A stretch of DNA of 64,000 nt, taken from Adiantum capillus-veneris (Eukaryota > Streptophyta > Polypodiopsida > Polypodiales > Pteridaceae). The stretch lies in NCBI GenBank assembly GCA_014529385.2, contig CM043969.1, positions 36,947,922 through 37,011,921 of the forward strand, read 5' to 3'. Below are positions 22,441 through 33,604 of the stretch, piece after piece. Positions within the stretch are counted from its first letter, which is position 1; every line of letters begins with the position of its first letter. The notes beneath the pieces were generated by a model, which was not told the origin of the DNA, did not search any database, and saw only the letters and a program-made list of their open reading frames with translations. A program made the translations under genes and the position numbers.

Positions 22441-24455
22441 AAATGAAATTTCATCATTCTCAAAATGACCCACTGTCACCAAACCATGACAAAAAAATGA
22501 AATGCTCTTTTTTTGCAAAAAGTGCAAGTGGAAGATGCAAACCTGTAAATCACTCTCTTAGCCGACAACACAAGCTCCGGCATCTTCTCACTAGAGTCGG
22601 AAGACTTCACCGTATCCATTAGATACATAAAAGCCTACATACATAGTAACAATCAAAAAGCACACTCAACTTGATCTTGTGTAAATTAAAACATGTCTAT
22701 ATTCTTTTAAAAACAATGGTCAAACGTCTACCTGCAAAATATGGTTCTCCATGCTCATCTTATAGAATAGGTCAAAAGAATTAGGAAGTTGTGGACCTTC
22801 TACTTGCATCCTTTCAATCATAAGTGTAGCCTCCCCATACAAGTGAGCCCAATAAGTCTCCTTTTTCATGTAACTTCTAAAAAGTTTGTAATCACCAAAA
22901 TGAAGATATTGTGGATCCTTAGAATTAGTGAGGCTCATGAGGTGCAAAATTATCTTCTTTCTACAAGCAATAAGAACAACATACCACTTAATCATATAGA
23001 AAAGCAAAATTGAATGAATACAATTAAAAATGAGAAACTAATAGCTTCAATACCTCTCAGGAGTGATTTTAGAGCTTTTCAAACAATAGAGCTTATCTCT
23101 AGTGATCTTTAGCATTCCAGGTTCATCCCATTTAATGCTAAAAAGCAACTTGAAGAATTCATCACCATTAAGAGGATTGGCGATTGACACGTACTTGTAT
23201 CCCCTATCTTTCAACCGTTCCTCTTCTACCTTTGTGGCCTTGTTCAGTCTCTTCTTCTTCTCAACATCATTTAGTCCAAGTGCATCTAGCTTTGCTCTTT
23301 CTTTGGACATAAATGTAGTGAACTCATCCTAATACAAAACACTGTATTGAAACCATAATAAAATTTTACATTAATTACCCAACATGTAGAGTAGGTATCA
23401 CCTTCCACACAAGTTGAGATATCAATCCACATGGAGTGTTGTACCATGGTGCAGCACCATGGTAGTACCTTGCCTCCACAGTCATCTCCACCCTAGCCCA
23501 TTCTCTCATATCAGGTGTCAATTTTTGAAGGATTGATTCTTTATTTGCCATGCCAAATCTTTGAAACATATAAACTTCATGAGTGATGTTTGGCTTGACA
23601 TGTGCCCTAGAAATGCTGCAGAAAAATTGAAAACAAAGAGTTGAACACAAGCATTGCTTGCAAAAAAATGAGAGTCTACATGCAATTAACAAACTTACGC
23701 ATTGGAAGTGTCAAGTGCAAGAAGCAACTCTGCTTCTTTTGCTCTGGACAACTCAAGGAATTGGCAATGAACACTAACATGGTATTGACCATTGTCCGAG
23801 TACTCTATCACACACAAAAAATCATCATTTGTAAAAACAAAGCTTTACAACAAAAGAGTGAAAAAGGTGAAAGATCTTACTATCTTTGATTCTCTTCCAC
23901 CATGTTTTTATCCTATGGTTTCCATCCCATACCAGAAACTTTTTTCCTTTGAGCTCCTGCCATTCTCTACCAAGTGATCTTTCGAACTCAGCATTTCTTT
24001 CCCGTCAAAGTGGTCCCCATTCCTCCAAATCCGTTGCGGTCACGGGAATGATATCTCCTCTAGAATCCCCAACGGACACAAGGAAATGCCCCATAGTTTC
24101 TAAATACCCAGCAGAATCAAATGAGGAAATGAGCCATTCTACATCATCTCTAGCAAACCTAACAGTCTCATGCACCATGAGTCGACAAAGTGGAACCGGA
24201 GGAGGCAATGTCTTCTTCTTTACATAAAACTGACTTAAAACATCTTTCATCAAGCCAAGCGAAATTTGCTTGCCTAGGTGTTTGGAATGCTTATTCTCCT
24301 CATCCCCTTCAAGATCACTATCTTCTTCATTGTCATGATGATCTTCAATGTGAACATTGGTCTCTGCATAGAGATAACAAGTGACAAACATTCAATTGTC
24401 CAAAAACATATGCAATTAGGATTAGATAGTGTAAAGTATTTAATTTAAAGAAATT

Positions 24456-24550
24456 TTGCCAGAGTCTCCTTTGTACGGAGACAACTTTTTAAAAAAAAAC
24501 GCACACCCTATGTAGGGCTCTCACATGAGATTTAAGGACCTTTTCTCCAA
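24456..24550 (-). repeat. intronic repeat, third copy
   Basis: Matches 22258-22345 (GCCAGAGTCTCCTTTGTA, then ACCCTAT, AGGGCTC, GATTTAAG). It lies in intron 1 of the DGNHR gene. Confidence 0.6.
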
Positions 24551-25075
24551 CATAAACAAAAACAATACTTAATATTTTCTCTTGCAACTATCAATGGTAT
24601 GTATATAAAAAATGGTTCACCCTTTCTTACTCTCCCACATGGTTATTAATTACCAAACTTTCCAAACGAAAAAAAACGTCCATCAAATTTAACAATCTAC
24701 CATTGAAAAATTTATAATATAAACTACGTATCGACATAAAATTATAGCATACACACATAATTTACCTGTGATCTCTACGTCATCTTCGATGTTGTTAGAG
24801 TCTTCATCAACTTGAGCCTCATCATCAATAAAAACACACCTTTTGAGAATCCTGTTCTTTTTATTTGGTGGAGTGTCCAAATGTCGGACTCGTGATGATG
24901 CCTCCTGATCGATAGCTCCCTTTCGTATACAACCGGACCTAAGCTTCATGCTCACTTGACGGTTGCTAAAAGAAGAGACTGGAGGTTTTCTTTTCTTGCT
25001 ATCCCTCTTTGGTGCCATTATCTACACAACACATAAAATATAGTTTTTAGTTTATATAAGACCACATAAAAAATG

Positions 25076-25152
25076 AAAAAAAGGGGGAGGCAGAGCTTCC
25101 CCATCATCCGCGTGCGCGCGGATGATGGGGGAGCTCTGCCTCCCCTTTTTTT
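25076..25152. repeat. hairpin element 1
   Basis: Near-perfect inverted repeat with arms of about 36 bases: A-run, GGGGAGGCAGAGC, CCCCATCATCCGCG, and the mirror image. One mismatch and one extra G. It lies about 60 bases upstream of the DGNHR gene start. Confidence 0.9.
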
Positions 25153-25242
25153 GTCGACACAGATGATGGGGGAAAAACATTTTATAAACCTTAACCAAAA
25201 GACTATTTCCAGCAACACCATTGACAAAGCTCACCAAATCTA

Positions 25243-25324
25243 CAAAAAAAGGGGAAGGTAGAGCTCCCCAATCATCCGCGCATGCGCGGATGATGAGATT
25301 TCTCTTTCTCCTCTTTTTTTTTTG
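25243..25324. repeat. hairpin element 2
   Basis: Same family as element 1, with perfect inner arms ATCATCCGCGC / GCGCGGATGAT and decayed outer arms. Its left flank (ACAAAGCTCACCAAATC) recurs at element 3. Confidence 0.85.
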
Positions 25325-25401
25325 CGTTTTTGATGTGAACAAATAATTTAGGTTTTATTTCAATAACCTCAAGCAAAAGCATTTTTCCTACAATACCGTT
25401 G

Positions 25402-25475
25402 ACAAAGCTCACCAAATCGACAAAAAAAGGGGGAGCTCTGCCTCTCTCTTTTTTTGTAGATTTGGTGAGCTTTGT
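25402..25475. repeat. hairpin element 3
   Basis: Outer arms ACAAAGCTCACCAAATC and its reverse complement enclose A- and T-runs and a short GGGGGAGCTCTGCC core. The CATCATCCGCG centre is missing. Confidence 0.85.
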
Positions 25476-25524
25476 GCTATTTTCATTAATTTTTTGGAGT
25501 TTATCCCAAAATTTAATGACATCT

Positions 25525-25620
25525 ATCTGATAGATTGTATGCTTTAATCCAAAAAAAATTTAAAAAGGGAGGGAGGGCAGAGCTCCCCCATCATCCGCGC
25601 GCGCATACAATCTATCAGAT
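25525..25620. repeat. hairpin element 4
   Basis: Perfect 18-base arms (25525-25542 and 25603-25620) enclose half of a family core (GGCAGAGCTCCCCCATCATC, then CGCGCGCGC). Confidence 0.85.
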
Positions 25621-25682
25621 ACATGTCTTATGAACACCAAAATCATTTTGAACCAGAACTTGAAGAAAGCCAGTCATCGTAA

Positions 25683-25824
25683 GAAGATAGACCGTAGAGA
25701 ACCGATCAATGTGGAGAAAAAGGGGGGCGCAGAGCCCGCCCATCATCCACGTGCACGCGGATGATAGGCGGGCTCTGCGCCCCCCTTTTTTTCTGCATTG
25801 AAAGGCTCTCTGCGGTCTATCTTC
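25683..25824. repeat. hairpin element 5, about 70-bp arms
   Basis: The largest of the five. The core GCGCAGAGCCCGCCCATCAT and its mirror are extended by flanking arms (GAAGATAGACCG ... CGGTCTATCTTC) with several mismatches. RNA from either strand would fold into a long duplex. Confidence 0.9.
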
Positions 25825-25840
25825 CGGCGCCGCAATGACA

Positions 25841-25863
25841 AGTGTGTGTGTGTGTGTGTGTGT

Positions 25864-25934
<71 letters not shown>
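25841..25934. repeat. compound (TG)n(GA)n microsatellite
   Basis: About 12 TG units followed by about 34 GA units. Reading frames through it are artefacts of the repeat. Confidence 0.95.
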
Positions 25935-25937
<3 letters not shown>

Positions 25938-26204
25938 GCACCAACATGATGCGCGCACGATGGTACTGGACTGTGTTAGCTCGAGCAGGTAGACCTCAAA
26001 GTAGTAATGCTTCAAACCTAAGCTTTGACATTCACTATTTTTTACCTCTTTCTAGTCTTAAGCAAAGCGGCCACAACTGGGTTTTTTTTTTTTTTTTAAG
26101 TCCACGATTCTTGGCCATTTTCAGCGAGCCGTAACTCCCAAATGGTTTAGAATTTTCCCGGGGCCAACTCACATGAATTTGTTTGCCTTATCTTGGACTG
26201 GACT

Positions 26205-27010
26205 TATCCTGTACTAGTACTAGTACTGGACTGTACTAGTACTAGTAATGGATTGGAACTGGAACTGGAGCTGGTACTGGTACTGTACTGGACTAGACTT
26301 GATTGATATTGGATTGGACTAGTACTGGATTGGACTGATACTGGTACTGAACTCAGCTTGACTGGTACAATATAGCTACTGGACTGGATTGGATTGGTAC
26401 TTGACTGGATTGGTACTTGACTGGACTGGGACACGACTAGTACTGGGTGGACTAGTACTCGATTGGACTTGACTGGTATTGGACTGGACTGGTATTGTAC
26501 TAGACTAGACTGCTACTAGACTGGACTTGATTGGTACTGGACTGGATTGGTACTGTACTGCTACTAGACTGGACTTGATTGGTACTGGACTGGACTGGTA
26601 CTGTACTGCTACTGGACTGGACTTGATTGGTACTGGACTGGACTGGAACTGTATTGCTACTGGACTGGACTTGATTGGTACTGGACTAAACTGGACTTCA
26701 TTGGTACTGGGTGGACTAGTACTGGATTGGACTTGACTGGTACTGGACTGGACTGGTACTGTACTGCTACTGGACTGGACTTGATTGGTACTCGACTGGA
26801 CTGGAATTGACTGGTACTAGGTGGACTAGTACTGTATTGGACTTGATTGGTACTGGACTGGACTACACTGGATTGGACTGGTACTGGACTGGACTGGTAT
26901 TGTACTGGACTGGTCTAGACTAGACTGCTACTAGACTAGACTTGATTGGTACTGGACTGGACTGGTATTGTACTGCTACTGGACTAGACTGGCCCGGTAC
27001 TGGTGCTGGT
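26205..27010. repeat. ACTGG/TACTGG minisatellite with a 48-bp higher-order unit
   Basis: About 800 bases built of ACTGG, TACTGG and ATTGG words. Between about 26511 and 26690 a 48-base unit (GCTACTGGACTGGACTTGAT..., starting at 26511, 26559, 26607, 26655) repeats almost exactly. It lies between the hairpin cluster and the MULE-like gene. Confidence 0.92.
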
Positions 27011-27148
27011 ATAATGTAATGTAACTATATATACTATATACTTAAATACCATATATTCTATATATACTATACTATGTCCATTTTAATTTTTTAACGCTTA
27101 ATTGGGAATATAAAAAACTCTACTCTATACTATATAAAAAACTATACT

Positions 27149-27210
<62 letters not shown>

Positions 27211-27240
27211 TATATTAAAAATAATTTTTAAAACATCGTA
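27011..27240. repeat. AT-rich tract with (TA)n
   Basis: TATA-like words throughout and a (TA) run at about 27155-27197. No coding signal. Confidence 0.85.
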
Positions 27241-27574
27241 TATTTTATAACTCCTATGTTCAATTTTTTAATATGCGCGTATTTTGGGAGATTTTGAAAG
27301 CTCGATAGGTGAACAGATGGATTTGACAACATGCTGATTCAAATGTATCTTAATGGCTATGACTGTGCATATCTTAAACAGTGAATATTCCAAATCTATT
27401 TAGAACAGTTTTCAATGAATGAATTAAATTTCGAACAGTTTTCAATGAATGCAGCAATAACTTTTTGCAGCTGCATGCTTTTACACTTTCTTTGTACCTT
27501 ATGCACATTCTCTTCCTTCTCTTTTCGTCATTTTTTTTTACCTCAAGTATTATTCCTCCCTGTCTGTCTCAAAC

Positions 27575-30500
27575 ATGACAGCTACAGCTACAACAATGCT
27601 TTCATGGACGATTAATGGTGCTCATATGGATTATAGAGTCTCATTAAGAAATGGAGAGCTTCTACTTAGTGAATATTTTCTTCAAAGCCTATTGCCTCCT
27701 TCTATTCAGTTTGAAGGCTTGCAAGCAGTCATTCAGACAGGGAGCTCTGAGTCTAAGGTCAATGTGTTGCCTAGATGGGATCATGAAGATCAAAAGAATT
27801 ACCTTCTTGACCATTCTATGTCCTCAGCTTACCACATTCTTCATTCAGATGGCTATGTTTATGTGGCTGACAGTTTAGAAACAAATGAAGAAGTCGGTGA
27901 TTCTTCTATGTTCGCTACACCATGTAACAAAAGCTCGACTCCATCACATTTAAATGTTGATATTGATGAAGGTACAAACACAATTGTTTTGGAGACAGTG
28001 GAACTAACCAGGTCACTAGGACCCTTTCAAGGCACACAAGATGGGGTGGAGCATACAATACAGGAGTATTCAAAGGATATATCCATCATTTCATGGATGA
28101 AAGACAAAGGTAAATTGTGCAGGTTGTCTAAACTTTTAGAGATTTGTGGAACTCCCAAAAAGGTTGACGAGCTCCCAAATTTTTATAATGGCAATGTTTG
28201 TTTCGAGCTTCCTCCAATTCACAACAATAAAAGGATGCTCGGTATGGAGAAGAAGTACGACGGTCACCTTTGGTCTCGCCCAACATCGACCAACATGGCC
28301 ATAGATTGCACTGTGCGTTTGAGTTATTGTCTTGGAAGCCTTCAATTTTGCAGAGTGACATGCCCTTTTTACCTTGGTGAAAGGAAATACAATGATGCCT
28401 TCTTTTATGGACATCTGGAAAGACAAATCAACATGGGCTATCCTGCTAGCGAAGGTAAATCTAAAATAACCCGCCACTATTGTGACAGAACAGTCACTTG
28501 TTCAAATGTTTGCAAGTGTATGATTTATTATGTGATGCCAAAGGAAACAACAATAACACGTTTGGTGATCCATCTGGGAGTGCATGACCACAATGTACAG
28601 CCAGGTACTAGAAGGGCAGCTCTTGAAAAAGTGCGCAATCTTGTTAAGACAGTTTTAAAGATTGAGAAGGAGGGTCCTAGAAAAGTACAGATGTTAGTTG
28701 ATCGTCAAATGCTATTTCAATCATTGACTAAAGAAGATGATTTAGAAGCCACTGATGTTGAGGAAATGATGCCCCTTGTTCAAAATAGGGGATTCAAAAG
28801 TATTTTGTCAAATGAGAAAGCTAAACAGGGTCAGGTTGTTGGTGATGGATACGACAATATACTATTACTACAGAAACGGTGTGTTTTTCCATTCTTTCAT
28901 GGAAGTCGTTTTCCACGCCAAGGTGGACCTAACGACAAATGTTATGTATTCAAAATTTCCACAAAAGGACCTGCTTCTGGAGTTGAACTAGTCAATAGAA
29001 TGAGGCGAGGAGGGACAGGAGATTTGAGTAGTGCTTGGGTGCACTTTGATCATGCTCATCGAATTGAAGGATGAGCAACTATGTCCTACTCAGTTTATGA
29101 TCCTGGGTAAGTGAATTTATAAAAATATGTTAGATAGCATGTTTGATATAAGACACATGTTATTACTTATTTGTTCTATGTGTACAACATGCGAGCATTG
29201 CAAGTGATTGCAATATGTGAATGTAACGAAGAAGACAAAGAAACACAAATCTTGTCTTGGAGAAATTTAAACACAATTATGGAGAGGTATGGGCATGAAC
29301 CAGCAGACTTTGTTGGATTTATGTCTGATGAAGCTGGGGCTAATTGGCTAGCAATACAAGTTGTATACAATGGTGGACGGCATAATGTAATGGAGGGAAG
29401 GGAGCGCTCGTGTCTTTTCCATTGGGAGCAGAGTCTACACAAACATACAAAAAAACATGTCGCTATAGATAGACAAATGCATCACATTAAAATGTGTGAA
29501 GCATGGCACTTAGAAAAGACTACAAATGAGGCCTCTCGTATAGCTTCCACAATACGAGAATGGTGGGTGAAATATGTGATAGGGGATAATAAAAAGGCTT
29601 TAGAGAGATGGTTTAATTGGTGGGAGCAACGGATTGCCCATTGGGGAAGCGCTAAGACAATGGTATCTCAATCATTTTTTTGGATCTTATTAAATACTTG
29701 AAAATAGAGATTTACATTTAATTATATGGTTTTAATTGTTTTGTATTTATAGGTCAGTAAGAGTCCATGGGAGAGAGCTCAAATTCCAAGTATAAACTTG
29801 TCAGAGAGCATCCATGCTAGTTGGCTGGTAGGTGAAGGTGGTAAACGTAAAATCTCACTTTATGATGCATGTGTCAGTGATGTTTTGAATGCATATATTG
29901 AATGTGCAAAAAGATTGGGATACCCCACAGGCAGATACATCGGAACAGGCCCTTCCATAGAAGCAATGATGGCCAGTTCCAAACGCAGAGAATCTCCAAA
30001 TCCAAATTATTTTACGAGTACATTAAAAGGCTTGGTTGCTGGTAGTCCTTTGTATAAGGAGCCTGTGATGGAAGGTGACAAAGAGACAGTACAATGGAAG
30101 AAGAAAACATGTGAAGTCGGTGCAAGCTCACATAAACTTGCATATGTAATGGAAGAAAGACAACGATAAACCAGAGGGAGACCATGGAGTATACATTTTG
30201 ATAGAGAGGATAATGAAGAAGTATATGTTGTCACTGACAGTGAAGTAGGAGATAGCATTCCAGTGCAGCCTGGGGAGAATTCAACAAGGTGTATTCAAGA
30301 GGTCCAAGTTTCCCGTGAAGAGTGGGCTTTACGAAGGATGCTTGCCAATTGCATGAGGAAATGTTTTGGAATGGTAGGGAAGAAAAGTTGTGGTAACAAA
30401 TTACAAAGCCGTAATGTGGGAATGGTTGCTCCTTGTTTTTGGTCTGAGAGAACTTTTAAAGACAAGACAATTGCACAGTGGATATGGTTCTGCAATTATG

Positions 30501-31075
30501 AAGTAGGCCACACACAAAAAGTACAGAGGCAAGTTAAATTCTCACCTGTCGTTCCTACTTTCTGGCAAGTGGATATTGGAACCAATTTATCAAAGGAAGA
30601 GAGTGACAGCTTGGTACAAAGTGGATTTCAATTTGCAGATTTTGCAACACCACTACGACGCATGAACAATACAAATGCTACTCTTACACAAGGAGGCTCC
30701 AGTAGTAGTAGGAAGCGTAAGTGGAGACATGGTATCTCCAAAGAAGCGCAAAAGAGATTGGAGTCAGCTGCAAGCATGGTTGCAACGTTCTTGGACGAGA
30801 AATTAGAAAGTGAACAACACATAGTTTTTCGAATATTGACAAAGAGTTGTTATGATGTACACATTAAGGTAGAACCTAGTTGCACCTGTCCCGATTTTCA
30901 GAAGAGAGAATCTACACATAAAGCGTTTTTGGCATGTAAGCACATGTACTATGTGTATGTACATATTCTAGGGCTTCAACCAAAAGAGCACATGGTCATT
31001 CATCAGCTTGCACTAACTCCCACATACCTTGCATTTGTATTAGGGCAAACCCGCAAGATAAAGCCTGTGGTGTAG
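27575..31075 (+). pseudogene. MULE-type transposase-like protein with N-terminal zinc finger and C-terminal SWIM finger
   Basis: One frame runs nearly throughout. An N-terminal region of about 300 residues leads to a Cys/His finger (CKCMIYYVMP ... HLGVHDHNV), of the WRKY/FLYWCH-like type often found in plant MULE proteins. A MULE transposase core follows (FVGFMSDEAGANW; ERSCLFHWEQ). The C-terminus has a SWIM finger: CTC, 15 residues, then CKH. Two introns are suggested: 29107 to about 29190 (acceptor unclear) and 29663-29752 (GT-AG, phase kept). In-frame stops are TGA 29072-29074 and TAA 30167-30169. The frame ends at 31073-31075. The start at 27575 is uncertain. I found no terminal inverted repeats, so it could be a degraded mobile copy or a decayed domesticated gene. 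Confidence 0.82.
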
Positions 31076-31168
31076 TGAGTCTAAATCTTAGAGATTGCCC
31101 TGTAGAGGTATGCATTGAAGTAGATTTCTCTTTTGTATTAGATGTGGAGTAGCTTTTCTAAACATCTT

Positions 31169-31209
31169 GGGGGGGGGGGGGGGCAATTAGCGATGTCTCT
31201 ATTGCCCCC
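31169..31209. repeat. G-run and imperfect palindrome
   Basis: Fifteen Gs, then CAATTAGCGATGTCTCTATTGCCCC, whose halves pair with mismatches. It matches the palindrome at 31461-31500. Confidence 0.75.
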
Positions 31210-31332
31210 TTGACTTTTTATTTTTTATCTCTTCATTTTTTACCCCTATTGGCCTCAACCTTACACTGCTCCATTTTTTGACTTTGACCTTCACTCCTTA
31301 TCCGGCTCCTCTTTTGGCCTTGCCCACTTGAC

Positions 31333-31337
<5 letters not shown>

Positions 31338-31423
<86 letters not shown>
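31338..31423. repeat. (CT)n microsatellite
   Basis: About 42 CT units, between the two related palindromes. Confidence 0.95.
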
Positions 31424-31425
<2 letters not shown>

Positions 31426-31460
31426 CTTGCCCACCTGCTGTGGGAACTTCCCCTTACCTG

Positions 31461-31500
31461 AGGGGGGGAGGCAATAGCGATGTCGCTATTGCCCCCTCCC
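31461..31500. repeat. palindrome related to 31169-31209
   Basis: GGCAATAGCGA TG TCGCTATTGCC is a perfect stem, edged by G and C runs. Confidence 0.85.
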
Positions 31501-31503
31501 TTT

Positions 31504-33429
31504 TCCTTTAAAACTTTGGACCTCTAAGGGCCGCGGGACCATCCCCCACTACGGTCGCCACGTCATCACCGCCAACCGTCGAACTCCGACGCCGCTCGAG
31601 GCGCACGCCTCCTCATCGCCGCCACACTCGCCAAAACCAGCCGAATTTCCGCCTGGGCAACGCCAGTGGCGCTCACGCCATAGCTCACGAGCTCGAGGAG
31701 CTCCTCTCTCTCCCTTGTATGCCAATTGATGCCCACGTTCAAGCCTATGAGGGATGTCTTCCCAATCCCTCACTACGCATGTGGGTTCTTCCCAGGTGCC
31801 ACATGGCAGCACCGCCTCGAACTGCCCTCGATGACTCTTTTTGAGTACTCAAAGAACTCCCTCACAATGCCTTTTTTGGCCCATTTCCCCCATGCTCCCA
31901 TTCAGTGCTCCAAAGTCCTACTGCCGAGCCGCAAAGCCCGGCCAAATCTTCACTGTATCGGGTCCGTACCACATAAACGTGCCCTCCCTCTAACTTCTCT
32001 AAGTTCGCCGTTTGAGGCCGCCAAAAAACCGGGAAATGCATCTGCAAATACTTGGCCGCCAAATGCTCCATTTCTTGTCCACATTGTAACTCAATGCTCA
32101 GGCCTTAAAATCACGAGCCGTGACTTCCTGCTGACTCCACACAGCACAACTTATCACCGAGAACCTTGGCGAGGCTCAAAAAATGCCAGATGGCACATCT
32201 TCCAATGCGGCCAAGTGAGCTCAGACCCGGCCCCCGGAAAATCTTCTATTGATCATATCTTGCCATCCAGAGCTCCGATTCGCAATCCGAGAAGACAGGC
32301 ATGCTCCACAACTCGAGCACTACACACATATACACTAACATCAGCCCGGGCCACCTGTCCCCAGCTGGCCTTTTCGTCGGGGATCTACTACACACTTCAA
32401 CTTTAAATCGCAATATCTTGCACACCGAGGCTCCATTTGACGAGCCGTCTGGACCGGCTTCTAGAGCACATTGAACTCTACCTTCTAGATCTTTGAATTG
32501 GCATGTTGGAAATCTTCACCTGCCACCCCATCTCGACCATTGCACATCACTTTTGGCCTAAAAAACCGCTTCCAACATGCTTTCCCGCTATCCTTTGGTT
32601 GCTAAGGGCCTTGGCGCCTGCCGTAGCCTTCTCCATCACACTCGATTGCACCCTTTGCCTGGCATAGACCACCTCTTAGCTTTGACCAACTTTAGCCGCA
32701 CCAACGCTAAGAAAGGCCGCCAGAAACGGTGTCAAAATTTGATGTCGAGGAGTAGAAGAAAATCGCCAAAAAAATTGACAAAATCTAACGAATGCCACGT
32801 GATGTCCGGGCTTACTCTCTTGTACTTGCACACTCTATACCTGTGTGGGTTGGAGTGCACACCAAAAGTGCTCTCTCTGTCTATGTGTCACTCACTCGTT
32901 GTCTTTCACTCGCACTCTCTCATTTCCTTGCTGAGAGGAGTTCTCTTTCTCTCGCTCTTTCTCGGGCTTGTGTGAGAGCCGAAGGGTCGAGGTGCGAGGC
33001 GATGGAGGGGGTGGTCGAGGTCTGCCGTGGGAGTGGGCTCCTACACACAATTAAGTGTGTGTAGTCAAAAGTTTTCAAAAAAACTTATTTTTTTGTTTCT
33101 CTGATGAAAGCCTTGCCAAAACTGCCGACAAGAACTCTGACGGGTGTGACAATGGCCGGGGAGAGTGTGTGCGTGTAAACCTTGCTTGGCTGAGGGCTAT
33201 CCGTTGCCCCTTCTACTGGATTACATGCCCATGACCTTGATCACGACCTGTTGTCCAAGAGTTTCCTCTGTTTGGCTGCCTTAATTGGCTCTACCACGGC
33301 TTCTGTTCACATTGGCTCTCAATCCCCAATTCCAAGCTCGTTGTTTACACACAGTATATGTGTGATTGTGTGCTCATTTTGACACTCTTCTACTGCTCAA
33401 TGCAATTCAGCTTTTTACTTGTTGCTTAC

Positions 33430-33485
<56 letters not shown>

Positions 33486-33604
33486 CGCGCTCATTTGCAC
33501 ACTCTCAAGCTTGCTCAATTGCACACAGGGGTGCTTTCTCCAATTTGCTTCCAAGGCTTGCAACTTCAAAGCCCCCCCAATTCACAGTGTTGCTTGTACT
33601 TTGC
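31504..33604 (-). other. probable LTR-element leader or spacer DNA; no coding gene
   Basis: GC-richer than its surroundings. Frames are open by chance (for example 31726-32406) but show no motif. Words such as ATATCTTGCCATCCAGAGCT (32256 on) and ATATCTTGCACACCGAGGCT (32413 on) are repeated variants of each other, and related words occur at 44690 and 44860. This and the primer-site-like sequence at 33605 suggest a minus-strand retroelement leader. Confidence 0.4.
33431..33490. repeat. (GT)n(GC)n microsatellite
   Basis: About 23 GT units followed by seven GC units. Confidence 0.95.

Larger units (their letters stand above)
20548..25018 (-). pseudogene. 13-exon gene encoding a DGNHR-motif protein (ParB/sulfiredoxin-like), possible methyltransferase-like C-terminus
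   Basis: Minus-strand exons as I read them: 25018-24766, 24363-23881, 23804-23699, 23615-23402, 23328-23054, 22960-22732, 22634-22543, 22174-21969, 21867-21496, 21419-21347, 21258-21123, 21048-20819, 20727-20548; all introns are GT-AG and almost all phases agree. Exon 1 is basic (MAPKRDSKKRK). Exon 2 has VWDGNHR, like the DG-HR motif of ParB/sulfiredoxin-fold proteins. Exons 10-12 have LIFADFPTS and a hydrophobic GFLVTMC strand, which loosely recall the motif IV region of SAM methyltransferases; no canonical DPPY is seen. Exon 9 is Ser/Pro-rich. Defects: an in-frame TGA at 24005-24007, probably a Trp codon, and a phase mismatch between exons 10 and 11. The family is not named here; function is unknown. 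Transposon origin is possible. Confidence 0.72.

Noticed and set aside
25615-26134. Overlapping frames made of repeated Leu-Ser or Glu-Arg
   Set aside because: They are translations of the TG/GA microsatellite.
31726-32406. 226-codon plus-strand open frame
   Set aside because: No domain, low-complexity-free but unlike any family I know, overlapped by an open minus-strand frame, in GC-rich DNA where stops are rare, and inside a probable retroelement leader.
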